Source of the DNA: Bacteroidota bacterium
Lineage (GTDB): Bacteria > Bacteroidota > Ignavibacteria > Kapaibacteriales > HRBIN21
Assembly: GCA_030550395.1 (NCBI GenBank)
Contig: JAUQPL010000001.1
Location: 1-64,000, forward strand
Direction: 5' to 3'
DNA: 64,000 nucleotides
Of this stretch, positions 53,335 through 61,513 are shown one piece after another; positions within the stretch are counted from its first letter, which is position 1, and each line of letters starts with the position of its first letter. The translations under genes and the position numbers were made by a program. Under the pieces are notes generated by a model. That model was not told the DNA's origin, did not search any database, and saw only the letters and a program-made list of their open reading frames with translations.

Positions 53335-54698
53335 GCAACGCATACAGTCTTGATGTTGACAAACTCCCGAATGCCGAAAACCGATAATTCCCGTCCCCAG
53401 CCGGAGTGTTTAATTCCCCCGAAGGGGAGGCGTGGGTCAGAGCGGACGTATGCGTTCACAAAGCACGAACCTGCCTGCAAGAGCTCGCGAGCAATGTATT
53501 CGCCACGGTCGCGGTCCCGTGTGAACACGGCGGCGCCCAGGCCGTAGGGTGAGGCATTGGCAAGAGCAATAGCTTCACGTTCGTCCCGTACAGGTACAAT
53601 GGCAGCAACGGGGCCGAATGTTTCTTCGTCAAATACAGGCATCCCGGGGTGCACGTCCGTTACAACCGTTGGGGGATAGAACCAGCCCGGAAGTGGTGGA
53701 ATCTCTCCCCCTAACAGCAGCCGGGCACCGCGACGGAGGCTTTCCTGCACCTGCTGATGTAGTTTTTCCCGAAGGTCTCGTCGGGCTAATGGTCCGAGGG
53801 TTGCCGAGCGATCACTGGGGGCTCCCATTACTTGGCGACGCATTGCAGTAACAAAGGCTTCCTCAAAAGCGGAGCGGATGCGTTCGCATACGATAAAGCG
53901 CTTGGCAGCAATGCAGCTCTGTCCACTGTTTATGAGGCGAGCAGTGACGCAGGTTTCGACCGTTTGCTCGAGATCGGCATCCTCTAAAACGATGTATGGA
54001 TCGCTTCCACCTAGTTCCAACACCGTCTTCTTAAGGGCTGCCCCAGCTAGGGCAGCAACGGTGCGCCCAGCTTGCGTGCTTCCGGTAAAGGTAACAGCAG
54101 CAATAGCAGGGTGCTCAATAACACTACGGGCACGTTCCACCGGTACTAAGAGCACTTGGAAGACAGCCTCGGGAAATCCCGCTTCCCGGAAAAGCCCTTC
54201 CAGGGCGAGAGCTGTTGTCGTAACATTGGGAGCATGTTTCAGTACGACAACATTACCTGCCATCAGCGCGGGGGCGGCAAATCGGAAGATCTGCCAGAAG
54301 GGGAAGTTCCAAGGCATGATAGCGAAAATGCAGCCCAACGGCTGAAAAGCAACATAGCTCCGACGAAACTCTGTTGCCACAGGCTCGGGGGCTAAAAAGC
54401 GTTCAGCGTTATCGGCATAGTAATCACAAACCCATGCGCATTTTTCTACCTCAGCGATTCCTTGGGGGATGAGTTTCCCCATTTCTTCTGCAAAGAGCTC
54501 CGCATACTGCTGAGCTCGTTGTCGGAGGAGATTTGCCAACCGACGGAAGAGAGCGGCACGGTCAGGAAAGCTTAGAGCTGCCCACCGAGCTTGCTCAGCC
54601 GACGCTCGCTGAAGTCTTTGCTCCACTTCCGCCGGAGTGTGCTCCGTGTAAGAGCGCAGAACTTTCCCCGTCAAGGGAGAAATGCTAACAAACTCCAT
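53331..54698 (-). CDS. NAD(P)-dependent aldehyde dehydrogenase (succinate-semialdehyde dehydrogenase-like)
   Basis: 455 residues. ISPLTGKVL, GCIFAIMPWNFPFWQIFRFAAPALMAGNVVVLKHAPNV (NAD binding, catalytic Asn in PWNFP), FTGSTQAGRTVA, catalytic Glu in LELGGSDPYIVLEDAD, catalytic Cys in NSGQSCIAAKRFI, and EETFGPVAAI. The short length and the FPFWQIFRFAAP segment are those of GabD/Sad-type enzymes that oxidise succinate semialdehyde to succinate. The substrate is inferred. Single gene; no clear -7 box upstream. Confidence 0.88.
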   Translation of the reverse strand: MEFVSISPLTGKVLRSYTEHTPAEVEQRLQRASAEQARWAALSFPDRAALFRRLANLLRQRAQQYAELFAEEMGKLIPQGIAEVEKCAWVCDYYADNAERFLAPEPVATEFRRSYVAFQPLGCIFAIMPWNFPFWQIFRFAAPALMAGNVVVLKHAPNVTTTALALEGLFREAGFPEAVFQVLLVPVERARSVIEHPAIAAVTFTGSTQAGRTVAALAGAALKKTVLELGGSDPYIVLEDADLEQTVETCVTARLINSGQSCIAAKRFIVCERIRSAFEEAFVTAMRRQVMGAPSDRSATLGPLARRDLREKLHQQVQESLRRGARLLLGGEIPPLPGWFYPPTVVTDVHPGMPVFDEETFGPVAAIVPVRDEREAIALANASPYGLGAAVFTRDRDRGEYIARELLQAGSCFVNAYVRSDPRLPFGGIKHSGWGRELSVFGIREFVNIKTVCVA

Positions 54699-54747
54699 GG
54701 GATGTCTGACTTCAATGGACCAAGCCCAAAGACGAACGAGGGTGGAG

Positions 54748-54779
54748 TTGGTAGATAGGGGCTATACTGTGTATTTTTG
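54748..54779 (+). promoter_or_regulatory. Bacteroidota-type promoter for the large T9SS protein
   Basis: TTG at 54748-54750, 21 nt spacing, TATTTTTG at 54772-54779. It implies a 5' leader of about 110 nt before the ATG at 54897. Confidence 0.65.
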
Positions 54780-54884
54780 TATAAATCTTGAATGGTGAAG
54801 CAGGGAAGGGTGGGGATTGGCTTAGATACTGTAAGTTTGTGTGTGTTTTGCGTGGAAGGGGTGGTATCCATGTGTCATCAAAAG

Positions 54885-54899
54885 GGAGGAACGGTTATG
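54885..54899 (+). promoter_or_regulatory. Strong Shine-Dalgarno deciding the start at 54897
   Basis: AAGGGAGGA lies about 7 nt before ATG 54897, in a window where most genes have weak sites; with the signal peptide it rejects the longer frame from 54792. Confidence 0.7.
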
Positions 54900-57857
54900 A
54901 AGCGACTGACTACGTTGATGATGGTGTTCTCCACTGCAGTCTTTGCCGGACAGAAGGTTTGGTCGCCACCGGTGAGCAATGAGGTCCGTCCTGAACTTCA
55001 GCAGTGGCACGATCCGGCAAATTGGCGTCCGTATGGTGTCCCTACTCGTTACGATGATGTCGTCATCCACACGTGGGTTTTTGTCAACCAGCCGGCAGAG
55101 TGCCGGAATCTGACCATTTCGCGGGCAACGATGACGCTTAATGCTCCGTTAACCGTTGGAGGGGATGCTCTAATAACCAACTTTGCTCTCATCCATCCTC
55201 ACGCGTCATCAGCATATCTAGAGGTCCGGGGTACTGTGGAACTGAATGGGACACTGCTTGTACCGGAGGAGCGCTCCTTTGAGGCCTGCTACCGCATTGT
55301 GCCGGAGCAGCTTGTTGTGCGTGATCTTGGTGTTGTACTTCCTATGTCTGAAGGACGTGAGTATGCAGGTGTCCCGGGTCTTGCACCTGTGAAGGATTGG
55401 CAAAAGGTCCGTGTCCCGGAGGGGATTGCCGTACTCCGCACATGGGATGGCGGAGCCGGAACAACGAACTGGAATGATGCAGCGAACTGGAATCCCGACG
55501 GCGTTCCCGTTAATGGGGACAACGTTAGCATTAATACCAGTGTGACGATTAACGTAAACCTGGCGGCTTCGGTTTCTCTTTCGGGGGGAGCGAATAATAT
55601 TGCTACAGCCAACAACACAAATGTCACGCTGAGTATGAATGCTGGTGGCGCTTACTTCCTAATGTTCAGCGCTGGGAGTGTGACGCATAATTACGGGACA
55701 GGGACAAACTCTTCTGTTACCTTCACTCAGGCAGCGGATAACGCGTCGGGGCGGTTCTCCTTTATAGGGAACTTGGCTACTCACAACTTCGGGGTGGTTA
55801 CGTTTGAGGTCCGAGGGCTTGCTTTTACGGGTGGCGCTGGTTCCAACTACTCTTTTGGGGCGAGTTCTTCTTACACGTGGGGGACGACAACGGTTTGGTA
55901 TCGCCGCAATGGAGATCAGTCCGTCGATGTATCCCTTCCGGATGGGAGCGCCTATCAAACCCTTCGCTTCAGTGGCTCGGGAACGAAGACGTTAGAACCC
56001 GGAACGTGTTCTGTCAACACTCTTACGTTGGATAACGATAACTTCACACTGGACACACAGTTTGACACAGACGGCTTTAGTGTAACCAATATGCCGACGA
56101 CACAATCAAACAATGTTTACATTGTTCGCGGGTGGATTGGCACAAACTATAACGGCTTCCCCACAACGTGGAATGGAACCGTGCGCTTTATCGCCTTCAA
56201 TGCCAACCAAAACCTTCCGAGTGGCTATACGTTCAACGGTACAGTGAAATTGGAGGGGAACAATACCACCAAGAATATGACAGGGAATTTCTCGGCTGCA
56301 ACAGTTATTGTGGGAACTGGTAGCGATAACCCTGTGCTGAATATGGCAGGATATAAGATTAACCCTGTTCCGCCTTCCAATTCCAACAGTGTCACCGTCA
56401 AGTCGGGAGCGACTCTTCAAATCCCCAACGCTCCAGGTGCAAGTCCCGATTTGCCGGGGGTAGGATTTACGAGTTTGACAACAGAGCCGGGCTCGACAGT
56501 AATTTATAACCGCAATGGCGATCAGCATATTTTCAACACCACCTACCACAACTTGCAGCTGACCACTGGTGGGACAAAAACCTTCCCGCAGGCGGATGTC
56601 ACAGTAAAGGGAACCCTTACGGTTAGTAGCGGGGCAAAAGGGACTACACAAGGGACATACAAGGTAATCCTGGACCGCTCTGCCGGTGCAACCTTATCAG
56701 AGACATCTACAGGGAGCGACGGAAAGCTCTATGGCACTGTAGAGGCGACGGAAGATATTAATGCTGCTGCGACGACATATTCTTTCGGTAATGTGGGGCT
56801 TAGCATTACGACTGCGGCAAGTGCAACGAGCTTTCTGGGAGCAACGACTGTGACGCGCTACTTAGGGTCTCCCTTTGTGCGTGATTTCTCTAACGTACTC
56901 GGTCCAGGAGTTCCAGGAAACGTGCTGCGGGGATACAAATTAGTGGCGACTAACCAGGGTAATACGGCCGACCACGATATTACGCTGAGTTATAACCCCA
57001 ACAACAGCGTTGAGCTCAATGGACAGAACGCTAATGCAATGCGAGTTTACCGCTGGGTTGGGCATGGTTTTACAGATCTCTTCCCCCGTGCCAGCGATTT
57101 GAGCTCGTTTGGCTATGCGATGGGCTCAGCAAGTTCGGTTACGGTGTCACTGTCCACGTTCCAGGGTGTAGGGCAAACACCAATTGATGCAAACTACGGA
57201 AATATCAATGGAGAGTTCTACTTCTCTAACGGACGCACTGGTGATTTTGCCCTGCCGGTCCAGTTGGAGTTCTTCCACGTGCAGCCCTTGCGGGGGGAGA
57301 TTGTGCTAACATGGCGTACGGCGTCGGAACAGAATAATCGTGGATTCCGGCTCTGGCGGCGAGATGATACCATGGGAGACGAGCCTTTTGTGCTGTTAGA
57401 CTCCTATGAAACGCATCTTGGGCTGCAAGGCGCGGGCTCTTCCCCGCTTGGGCGTGACTATCGGTATAGTGACCGCCGGGAGCTCCAGCGGGGACATTGG
57501 TATACGTATGTTCTGGAAAGTGTGGATGAGGACGGTACCGTTCACCTCTTGCGCTCGGTGAGAGTTCTCTACGACTACCCTGAAGAGTTCCAGGCGCAAA
57601 TTGTTCCCAGTGTCTCCGATGGACGTGAGGTAACACTACGCATACGGATACCCGCTCGGGGTGCAGCGGAGGTGAACCTTTACGATGCTGCAGGACGTCA
57701 AGTATGGAGTACACAGCGGTCTGTCGGTGGGCAGGCAGAGATTTTGATCCCGGTCGTTTCGGAAATGGCAGGAGGGGCGTATTCGTACCTTATTCAAGTC
57801 CGCACCGACGAGGGACAGATTCTGCGATCCGAGGGTCGCTTCGTGCTGCTGCGGTGA
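54897..57857 (+). CDS. Large secreted beta-repeat protein with T9SS sorting domain
   Basis: 986 residues. Signal peptide (MKRLTTLMMVFSTAVFAGQ). Two G8-like or adhesin-like openings with NWND modules (WHDPANWRPYGVP and TNWNDAANWNPDGVP) and a beta-helix-like middle with repeats of the form Y-RNGDQ...NL..GTKT.. (WYRRNGDQ near 376, IYNRNGDQ near 573). An FN3-like domain (LPVQLEFFHVQPLRGEIVLTWRTASEQNNRGFRLWRR) and a T9SS type A tail (EVNLYDAAGRQVWST, GAYSYLIQV) close it. Asn, Thr and Ser richness and lower G+C than its neighbours fit a surface adhesin. Its own promoter, leader, strong ribosome site and terminator suggest high expression (inference). Confidence 0.85.
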   Translation: MKRLTTLMMVFSTAVFAGQKVWSPPVSNEVRPELQQWHDPANWRPYGVPTRYDDVVIHTWVFVNQPAECRNLTISRATMTLNAPLTVGGDALITNFALIHPHASSAYLEVRGTVELNGTLLVPEERSFEACYRIVPEQLVVRDLGVVLPMSEGREYAGVPGLAPVKDWQKVRVPEGIAVLRTWDGGAGTTNWNDAANWNPDGVPVNGDNVSINTSVTINVNLAASVSLSGGANNIATANNTNVTLSMNAGGAYFLMFSAGSVTHNYGTGTNSSVTFTQAADNASGRFSFIGNLATHNFGVVTFEVRGLAFTGGAGSNYSFGASSSYTWGTTTVWYRRNGDQSVDVSLPDGSAYQTLRFSGSGTKTLEPGTCSVNTLTLDNDNFTLDTQFDTDGFSVTNMPTTQSNNVYIVRGWIGTNYNGFPTTWNGTVRFIAFNANQNLPSGYTFNGTVKLEGNNTTKNMTGNFSAATVIVGTGSDNPVLNMAGYKINPVPPSNSNSVTVKSGATLQIPNAPGASPDLPGVGFTSLTTEPGSTVIYNRNGDQHIFNTTYHNLQLTTGGTKTFPQADVTVKGTLTVSSGAKGTTQGTYKVILDRSAGATLSETSTGSDGKLYGTVEATEDINAAATTYSFGNVGLSITTAASATSFLGATTVTRYLGSPFVRDFSNVLGPGVPGNVLRGYKLVATNQGNTADHDITLSYNPNNSVELNGQNANAMRVYRWVGHGFTDLFPRASDLSSFGYAMGSASSVTVSLSTFQGVGQTPIDANYGNINGEFYFSNGRTGDFALPVQLEFFHVQPLRGEIVLTWRTASEQNNRGFRLWRRDDTMGDEPFVLLDSYETHLGLQGAGSSPLGRDYRYSDRRELQRGHWYTYVLESVDEDGTVHLLRSVRVLYDYPEEFQAQIVPSVSDGREVTLRIRIPARGAAEVNLYDAAGRQVWSTQRSVGGQAEILIPVVSEMAGGAYSYLIQVRTDEGQILRSEGRFVLLR

Positions 57858-57880
57858 GTAGCTACGGGAAGCTTTCCCAA

Positions 57881-57914
57881 GCCGTTCCCTGGGTGTGCGG
57901 GAACGGCGTTTTTT
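57881..57914 (+). terminator. Rho-independent terminator after the large T9SS gene
   Basis: Perfect 9-bp stem gccgttccc/gggaacggc (57881-57889 with 57899-57907), 9-nt loop, then GTTTTTTAT. It lies at the 5' edge of the next reading frame. Confidence 0.85.
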
Positions 57915-59809
57915 ATCTCCGGCGGATTACACGTAGCATTGTCCTGGTACAGTGTCTGCTGGGTTTGGGGTTAGGCACAGTTCTGCCCTGCCGTGGAGTG
58001 GCTGGGGAAAAGGGTGCAAGAGCTGACACGTCAACTTCTTCTCCAGCGCTTTTCAAGCGAAGTTTTTCCGCTCCGGTGGGCAAGACATTGCTTGGCGATA
58101 CGTTGGGAATTTCCTTGTTGCGGAAGGTTGATATTCCATGGCAGCCTTTTATCGGATTGTCGGAACTCTTCCACCACCCGGCTGTCATGCTATTCCATAC
58201 GGGGGAGGCTGGAGGATGGCATCAGATTGGCGTGGGGAGGCTCCAGCCCTCGAGTGTTGGGCTCTCTCTAAGCGGACGTGTGTGGCACGGCCTGGAGGGG
58301 GGAACGGTTTCTCCGGAGTTTTATCCGCCAGAGTGGGTGGAATCGGTGGAAATGCTGCGTGGAACGGAGGCCGCTGTCTTTGGAGGGAATGCCCTGGGAA
58401 GTGCCTTCAATGTTGTAGAGCCGGTCTGGCGGACGGGAGCTGTGATTTCTCGTCTGTGGTATTTGAACGCGGCTTATGGGGTAGGAGGCTCCAGCGGTTT
58501 GCTGGTGCTCAGCCCTCATCCAGCATGGGAGTTTGCAGGGGGATATCGGCGAGTCAGTTCGGAAGGACGCTTTCCCAATGGCTGGAGCAATGGATGGAAT
58601 GCGTGGTTGCGATTCCAGTGGACGCCGACGGAACGATTTACACTACAGTTGAGCGAGCTCTTTACCCACTGGGTTGCAGGGCTGAATGGAGGCGTTGATG
58701 GGAGAGGTACGGCGCAGTGGTGGGATGAGTTCAATGCTCATCCTATCTGGGACGAGCTGAATGAGCGCTTCTACCGTCATGATGTAACGCTAACGGGGGT
58801 GTGGCGTTACGATTCTACCGGCTGGGTGTTAGGGCAGGTGTGGTACTCTCCAGTCCTATGGGAATCCCATTACGGTAGGTTGCTGCACGATAGCACAATG
58901 GGAGCGTTTCCCGTGGACTTTTCTTGGCAGCAGTGGCAAGCTGGAGGGCGAGTACAGGGTGAGCTTCGCTCTGGACATGAGTTGTGGGTAGCAGGTCTTG
59001 CTGCCTTCAGTGGAGATAGCCCGCGGACACCAACTGCGCCTGCTGTGCGGCGGAGGCAAGGGGCGGGATATGTCTTCCATCGGCGCTCTATACTGGGGAT
59101 GCGGGTGTGGAGCGGAGGCAAGGTGAGTATAGAACAGGATCAGCTCGGTATCAATGGAGGAATCGGAGCAAGTGGTGTTCTCTTGGGGGCGGAATGGTGG
59201 GTGGATGTATCTCGGAGCGTGCGGGTTCGGCAGAGGGAGTCCGGAAAGATGAGGGAGGAACTACTCCAAGCTTGGGGAGAAGTGAAGTGGAGCGGGAAAT
59301 GGTGGCAGACAGGATATGGAATTGTGGCTCAGCGACTTGTTAGTTCCGTTATTGCAAGCTGGCTCCCACAACCCTCCCAAGACAACGGTTCCACTTTCGC
59401 ACTCCTTAGCTGGGGAACCTTCCGGTATCGTTCCCCTCTCGGATGGGTAGAGTTGCTTGCAACGGGATTACCTGTGGCAGAGCGAGGGTGGAGAAGCTTT
59501 CGGATTATCGTAGGGCTGGGAGCAGACCGAGAGATTGGTAGGGGCCGTGTGCAGGGCGAGGTTCGCTGGGAACTCTTGCGGGTTCCCGCGGTTCGGGTTT
59601 CTCCGCTACGGTGGGAGCTGCAGGAGATTGGCATAGCGCAACAGCTCCAACACTCGGGGGGAGAATTGCGTATTGCCGCCCGTCTGGGGATGGCGTATGT
59701 TCGCCTCTGTCTGCGGAATGCGCTGGACGTACCGTGGTACCGTATGCCGTGGTATCCACAACCGGGACGTAGCCTTGTGTTTGGGCTGACGTGGGGATTT
59801 GCAGACTAA
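57893..59809 (+). CDS. TonB-dependent-receptor-like outer-membrane barrel protein
   Basis: About 638 residues. After a signal-like stretch (SIVLVQCLLGLGLG), the region WVESVEMLRGTEAAVFGGNALGSAFNVV is a plug-domain motif (VESIEVLKG...YG..A.gGVInI). The rest is amphipathic strands rich in Trp, Tyr and Gly to a barrel-like end (GRSLVFGLTWGF). It lacks the usual N-terminal carboxypeptidase-like domain and a clear TonB box, so it may be a reduced receptor. There is no ATG near the start. The earliest sensible codon is GTG 57893, in the loop of the preceding terminator; ATT or TTG further in are alternatives. Confidence 0.7.
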   Translation: MCGNGVFYLRRITRSIVLVQCLLGLGLGTVLPCRGVAGEKGARADTSTSSPALFKRSFSAPVGKTLLGDTLGISLLRKVDIPWQPFIGLSELFHHPAVMLFHTGEAGGWHQIGVGRLQPSSVGLSLSGRVWHGLEGGTVSPEFYPPEWVESVEMLRGTEAAVFGGNALGSAFNVVEPVWRTGAVISRLWYLNAAYGVGGSSGLLVLSPHPAWEFAGGYRRVSSEGRFPNGWSNGWNAWLRFQWTPTERFTLQLSELFTHWVAGLNGGVDGRGTAQWWDEFNAHPIWDELNERFYRHDVTLTGVWRYDSTGWVLGQVWYSPVLWESHYGRLLHDSTMGAFPVDFSWQQWQAGGRVQGELRSGHELWVAGLAAFSGDSPRTPTAPAVRRRQGAGYVFHRRSILGMRVWSGGKVSIEQDQLGINGGIGASGVLLGAEWWVDVSRSVRVRQRESGKMREELLQAWGEVKWSGKWWQTGYGIVAQRLVSSVIASWLPQPSQDNGSTFALLSWGTFRYRSPLGWVELLATGLPVAERGWRSFRIIVGLGADREIGRGRVQGEVRWELLRVPAVRVSPLRWELQEIGIAQQLQHSGGELRIAARLGMAYVRLCLRNALDVPWYRMPWYPQPGRSLVFGLTWGFAD

Positions 59810-59812
59810 GAT

Positions 59813-60703
59813 TCAATGGCTCAGTTCTCGCTCGTAATCGGTACCGTGTTTAGGGTCTAAAGCGCGCAGGCGCTGGAGGAGGGTTGGAGATTTCCAGCCA
59901 CGGAAAAGTTCGATAAGCTCTCGGTACTTAGCATCAAAGAACAGCTGCATCACCAAGCTGGGAATGCCTAACTGATTTCGGAAGAGGAGCAGTCCGGTCA
60001 GGAGGCTATCAAGGGTTTGCAGGGCGTGGTTGCGGTTTGTGGCTATTTGTTCTAGTCCATCCACGTGGTAAGCGAAGAGGAAACGTCGGAAGGGTTCGAG
60101 GCGGGGATGGAGGAGTTCTTGGGCTAAAGCGAAGCGGCTGAATTGACCGGGTTCAGTAAAGGAGGCAAATCCTGGGGCATTCTGTGCGGCGGCGGTTTGG
60201 GCGATTTGGTGAGCTTTCTGGAAGTAGGAGGTGCCCCCGAGCTCTTCGTAAGTATCAACGTCCAAGCCAATGGCGAGCAGAGCGTAGAAATCGATGGGGG
60301 TGAGAAGCGGATCGTAGCGGAAGGGCTGATAGGTAAGGAAGGTCCCACGGGAATAAGTGAAGCTCCATTCGGGGTCAATGACAGATAGCAAAGGGGTAGT
60401 CCCGCCAGAGAGTAAGCGACGTGCGGACTGAAAAAGAAGGCGGGCTGTATACCAGGAACCGGTCTTCCCGGTGACGATAATAGTGACCTCCACTGGTATG
60501 GGGTCACCTTCCCAGTCCTGGTTCCCGAAGCGTTGGGAGTTAAGATACTGCTCCAGGTCCTGCTGGAGCGTTGCGATATCGTAGCGATGTTCCGGTGGGA
60601 GAGCGTCTAAAAGCACGGAAACCCGTGCTTTTAACTCTTGTGTTCTGAGCAGAGAAGGGGCGCAAACGAGTACGACGAGGAACAGGGGGCGTATTTTTGT
60701 CAT
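59813..60703 (-). CDS. porD: PorD-like (DUF4835) type IX secretion protein
   Basis: 296 residues with a signal peptide (MTKIRPLFLVVLVCAPSLLRTQ), then ELKARVSVLL (family: EL.akV.v), DIATLQQDLEQYLNSQRFGNQDW, PVEVTIIV, GGTTPLLSVIDPEWSFTY, LLAIGLDVDTYEELGGTSYFQKAHQIAQTAA, and FFDAKYRELIELFRG. These are the hallmarks of DUF4835/PorD, an accessory component of the T9SS needed for sorting of C-terminally tagged proteins. Four apparently intact CTD-tagged genes in the window would be its clients. Its stop lies 3 nt from that of the barrel gene on the other strand, and its start overlaps a promoter for the divergent gene. Confidence 0.85.
   Translation of the reverse strand: MTKIRPLFLVVLVCAPSLLRTQELKARVSVLLDALPPEHRYDIATLQQDLEQYLNSQRFGNQDWEGDPIPVEVTIIVTGKTGSWYTARLLFQSARRLLSGGTTPLLSVIDPEWSFTYSRGTFLTYQPFRYDPLLTPIDFYALLAIGLDVDTYEELGGTSYFQKAHQIAQTAAAQNAPGFASFTEPGQFSRFALAQELLHPRLEPFRRFLFAYHVDGLEQIATNRNHALQTLDSLLTGLLLFRNQLGIPSLVMQLFFDAKYRELIELFRGWKSPTLLQRLRALDPKHGTDYERELSH
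60692..60699 (+). promoter_or_regulatory. Promoter -7 box (TATTTTTG) inside the porD start region, reading right
   Basis: TATTTTTG, 29 nt before ATG 60728. The same bases encode Lys-Ile-Arg at codons 3-5 of porD on the other strand. Confidence 0.5.
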
Positions 60704-60727
60704 GGTAGGAAGGGTGTTGTAACACGA

Positions 60728-61513
60728 ATGTTAGCTCCACCTTCAAAAATACGAGCTCTGCTTGTTGTGGGCGCATTTTGGGGGCATCTACAAGTGGGCC
60801 AAGCGCAGTACAGTGGTGGTGGGGTTTTCACGCCCGTGCGACTTCGTAATCCTGCATTGCTGGCTGATATGCCGTACGAGTGGATCTGGGTAGGATACGA
60901 GCCTACTCGCTTTGGTCTGCCAGAGCTGCACTGGGTGTATGTAGGGGCGGCACTTTCAGTCGGGCGGCCATGGCGAACGATGCTGGAAGTATGGGGGCGA
61001 AGTCAACGGCAGTTTACTCATTTGCATCTGCGGTCGTTGTTGGGATACAAGGTGACGGAGTTTGTTGCAGTAGGAGTCACAGCAGAGGCGATCCACTTAT
61101 CCGTTCCAGGGGTGTCAGCGCAGTGGTGGGGGATTATGGACGTTGGTATGGCTATAGACGGCGGGGAAGAGGTTTATGGTGGGATTGTGGCGCAGAATGT
61201 CCTCCCGATAGGATGGAAGGGGGAGATGGTTCCGCAGCAGGTAGGGATGGGGATAGGGTGGAGGAGTGAAGGATGGGGGCTTTCCATTGATGCCGTTATT
61301 GCAAACTACATTTCCCCAACCACCACACTCTCCCTCCACACCCACCCCATCCCCCAACTCAACGCCCAACTACGCATAGGCATGTTACCACCACAGATTC
61401 AAGCGCAGACGGCATGGATAGTAGAGCATGTTGGGGCAGAGTTGTCCGTTGCCTTCCATACTGTGCTGGGGTGGCACTATGCTCTAACGGTATTTTACCG
61501 ATGGGGGCATTGA
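60728..61513 (+). CDS. Outer-membrane PorQ/PorV-like protein
   Basis: 261 residues. Signal sequence (ALLVVGAFWGHLQVGQAQ), then RLRNPALLADMPYEWIWVGYEPTRFGLPELHWVYVGAALSV resembling FadL-fold OM proteins of the PorV/PorQ/PorP group, and repeated strands (LLGYKVTEFVAVGVTAEA, VGMGIGWRSEGWGLSIDAVIANYI). The family is a tentative reading; a role near T9SS is suggested by divergent pairing with porD. Start 60728 is set by the signal peptide; the HHH-barrel gene follows with TGATG overlap. Codons in 61302-61363 contain no G on the coding strand. Confidence 0.65.
   Translation: MLAPPSKIRALLVVGAFWGHLQVGQAQYSGGGVFTPVRLRNPALLADMPYEWIWVGYEPTRFGLPELHWVYVGAALSVGRPWRTMLEVWGRSQRQFTHLHLRSLLGYKVTEFVAVGVTAEAIHLSVPGVSAQWWGIMDVGMAIDGGEEVYGGIVAQNVLPIGWKGEMVPQQVGMGIGWRSEGWGLSIDAVIANYISPTTTLSLHTHPIPQLNAQLRIGMLPPQIQAQTAWIVEHVGAELSVAFHTVLGWHYALTVFYRWGH
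60744..60751 (-). promoter_or_regulatory. Promoter -7 box (TATTTTTG) inside the first codons of the divergent OM gene, reading left to porD
   Basis: CAAAAATA on the plus strand, 41 nt before the porD ATG at 60703. Same bases encode Lys-Ile-Arg of the OM protein. Confidence 0.5.

Noticed and set aside
57704-57892. Upstream extension of the TonB-receptor-like frame
   Set aside because: It lies inside the 3' end of the T9SS gene and before its terminator; the sequence is not like a signal peptide.
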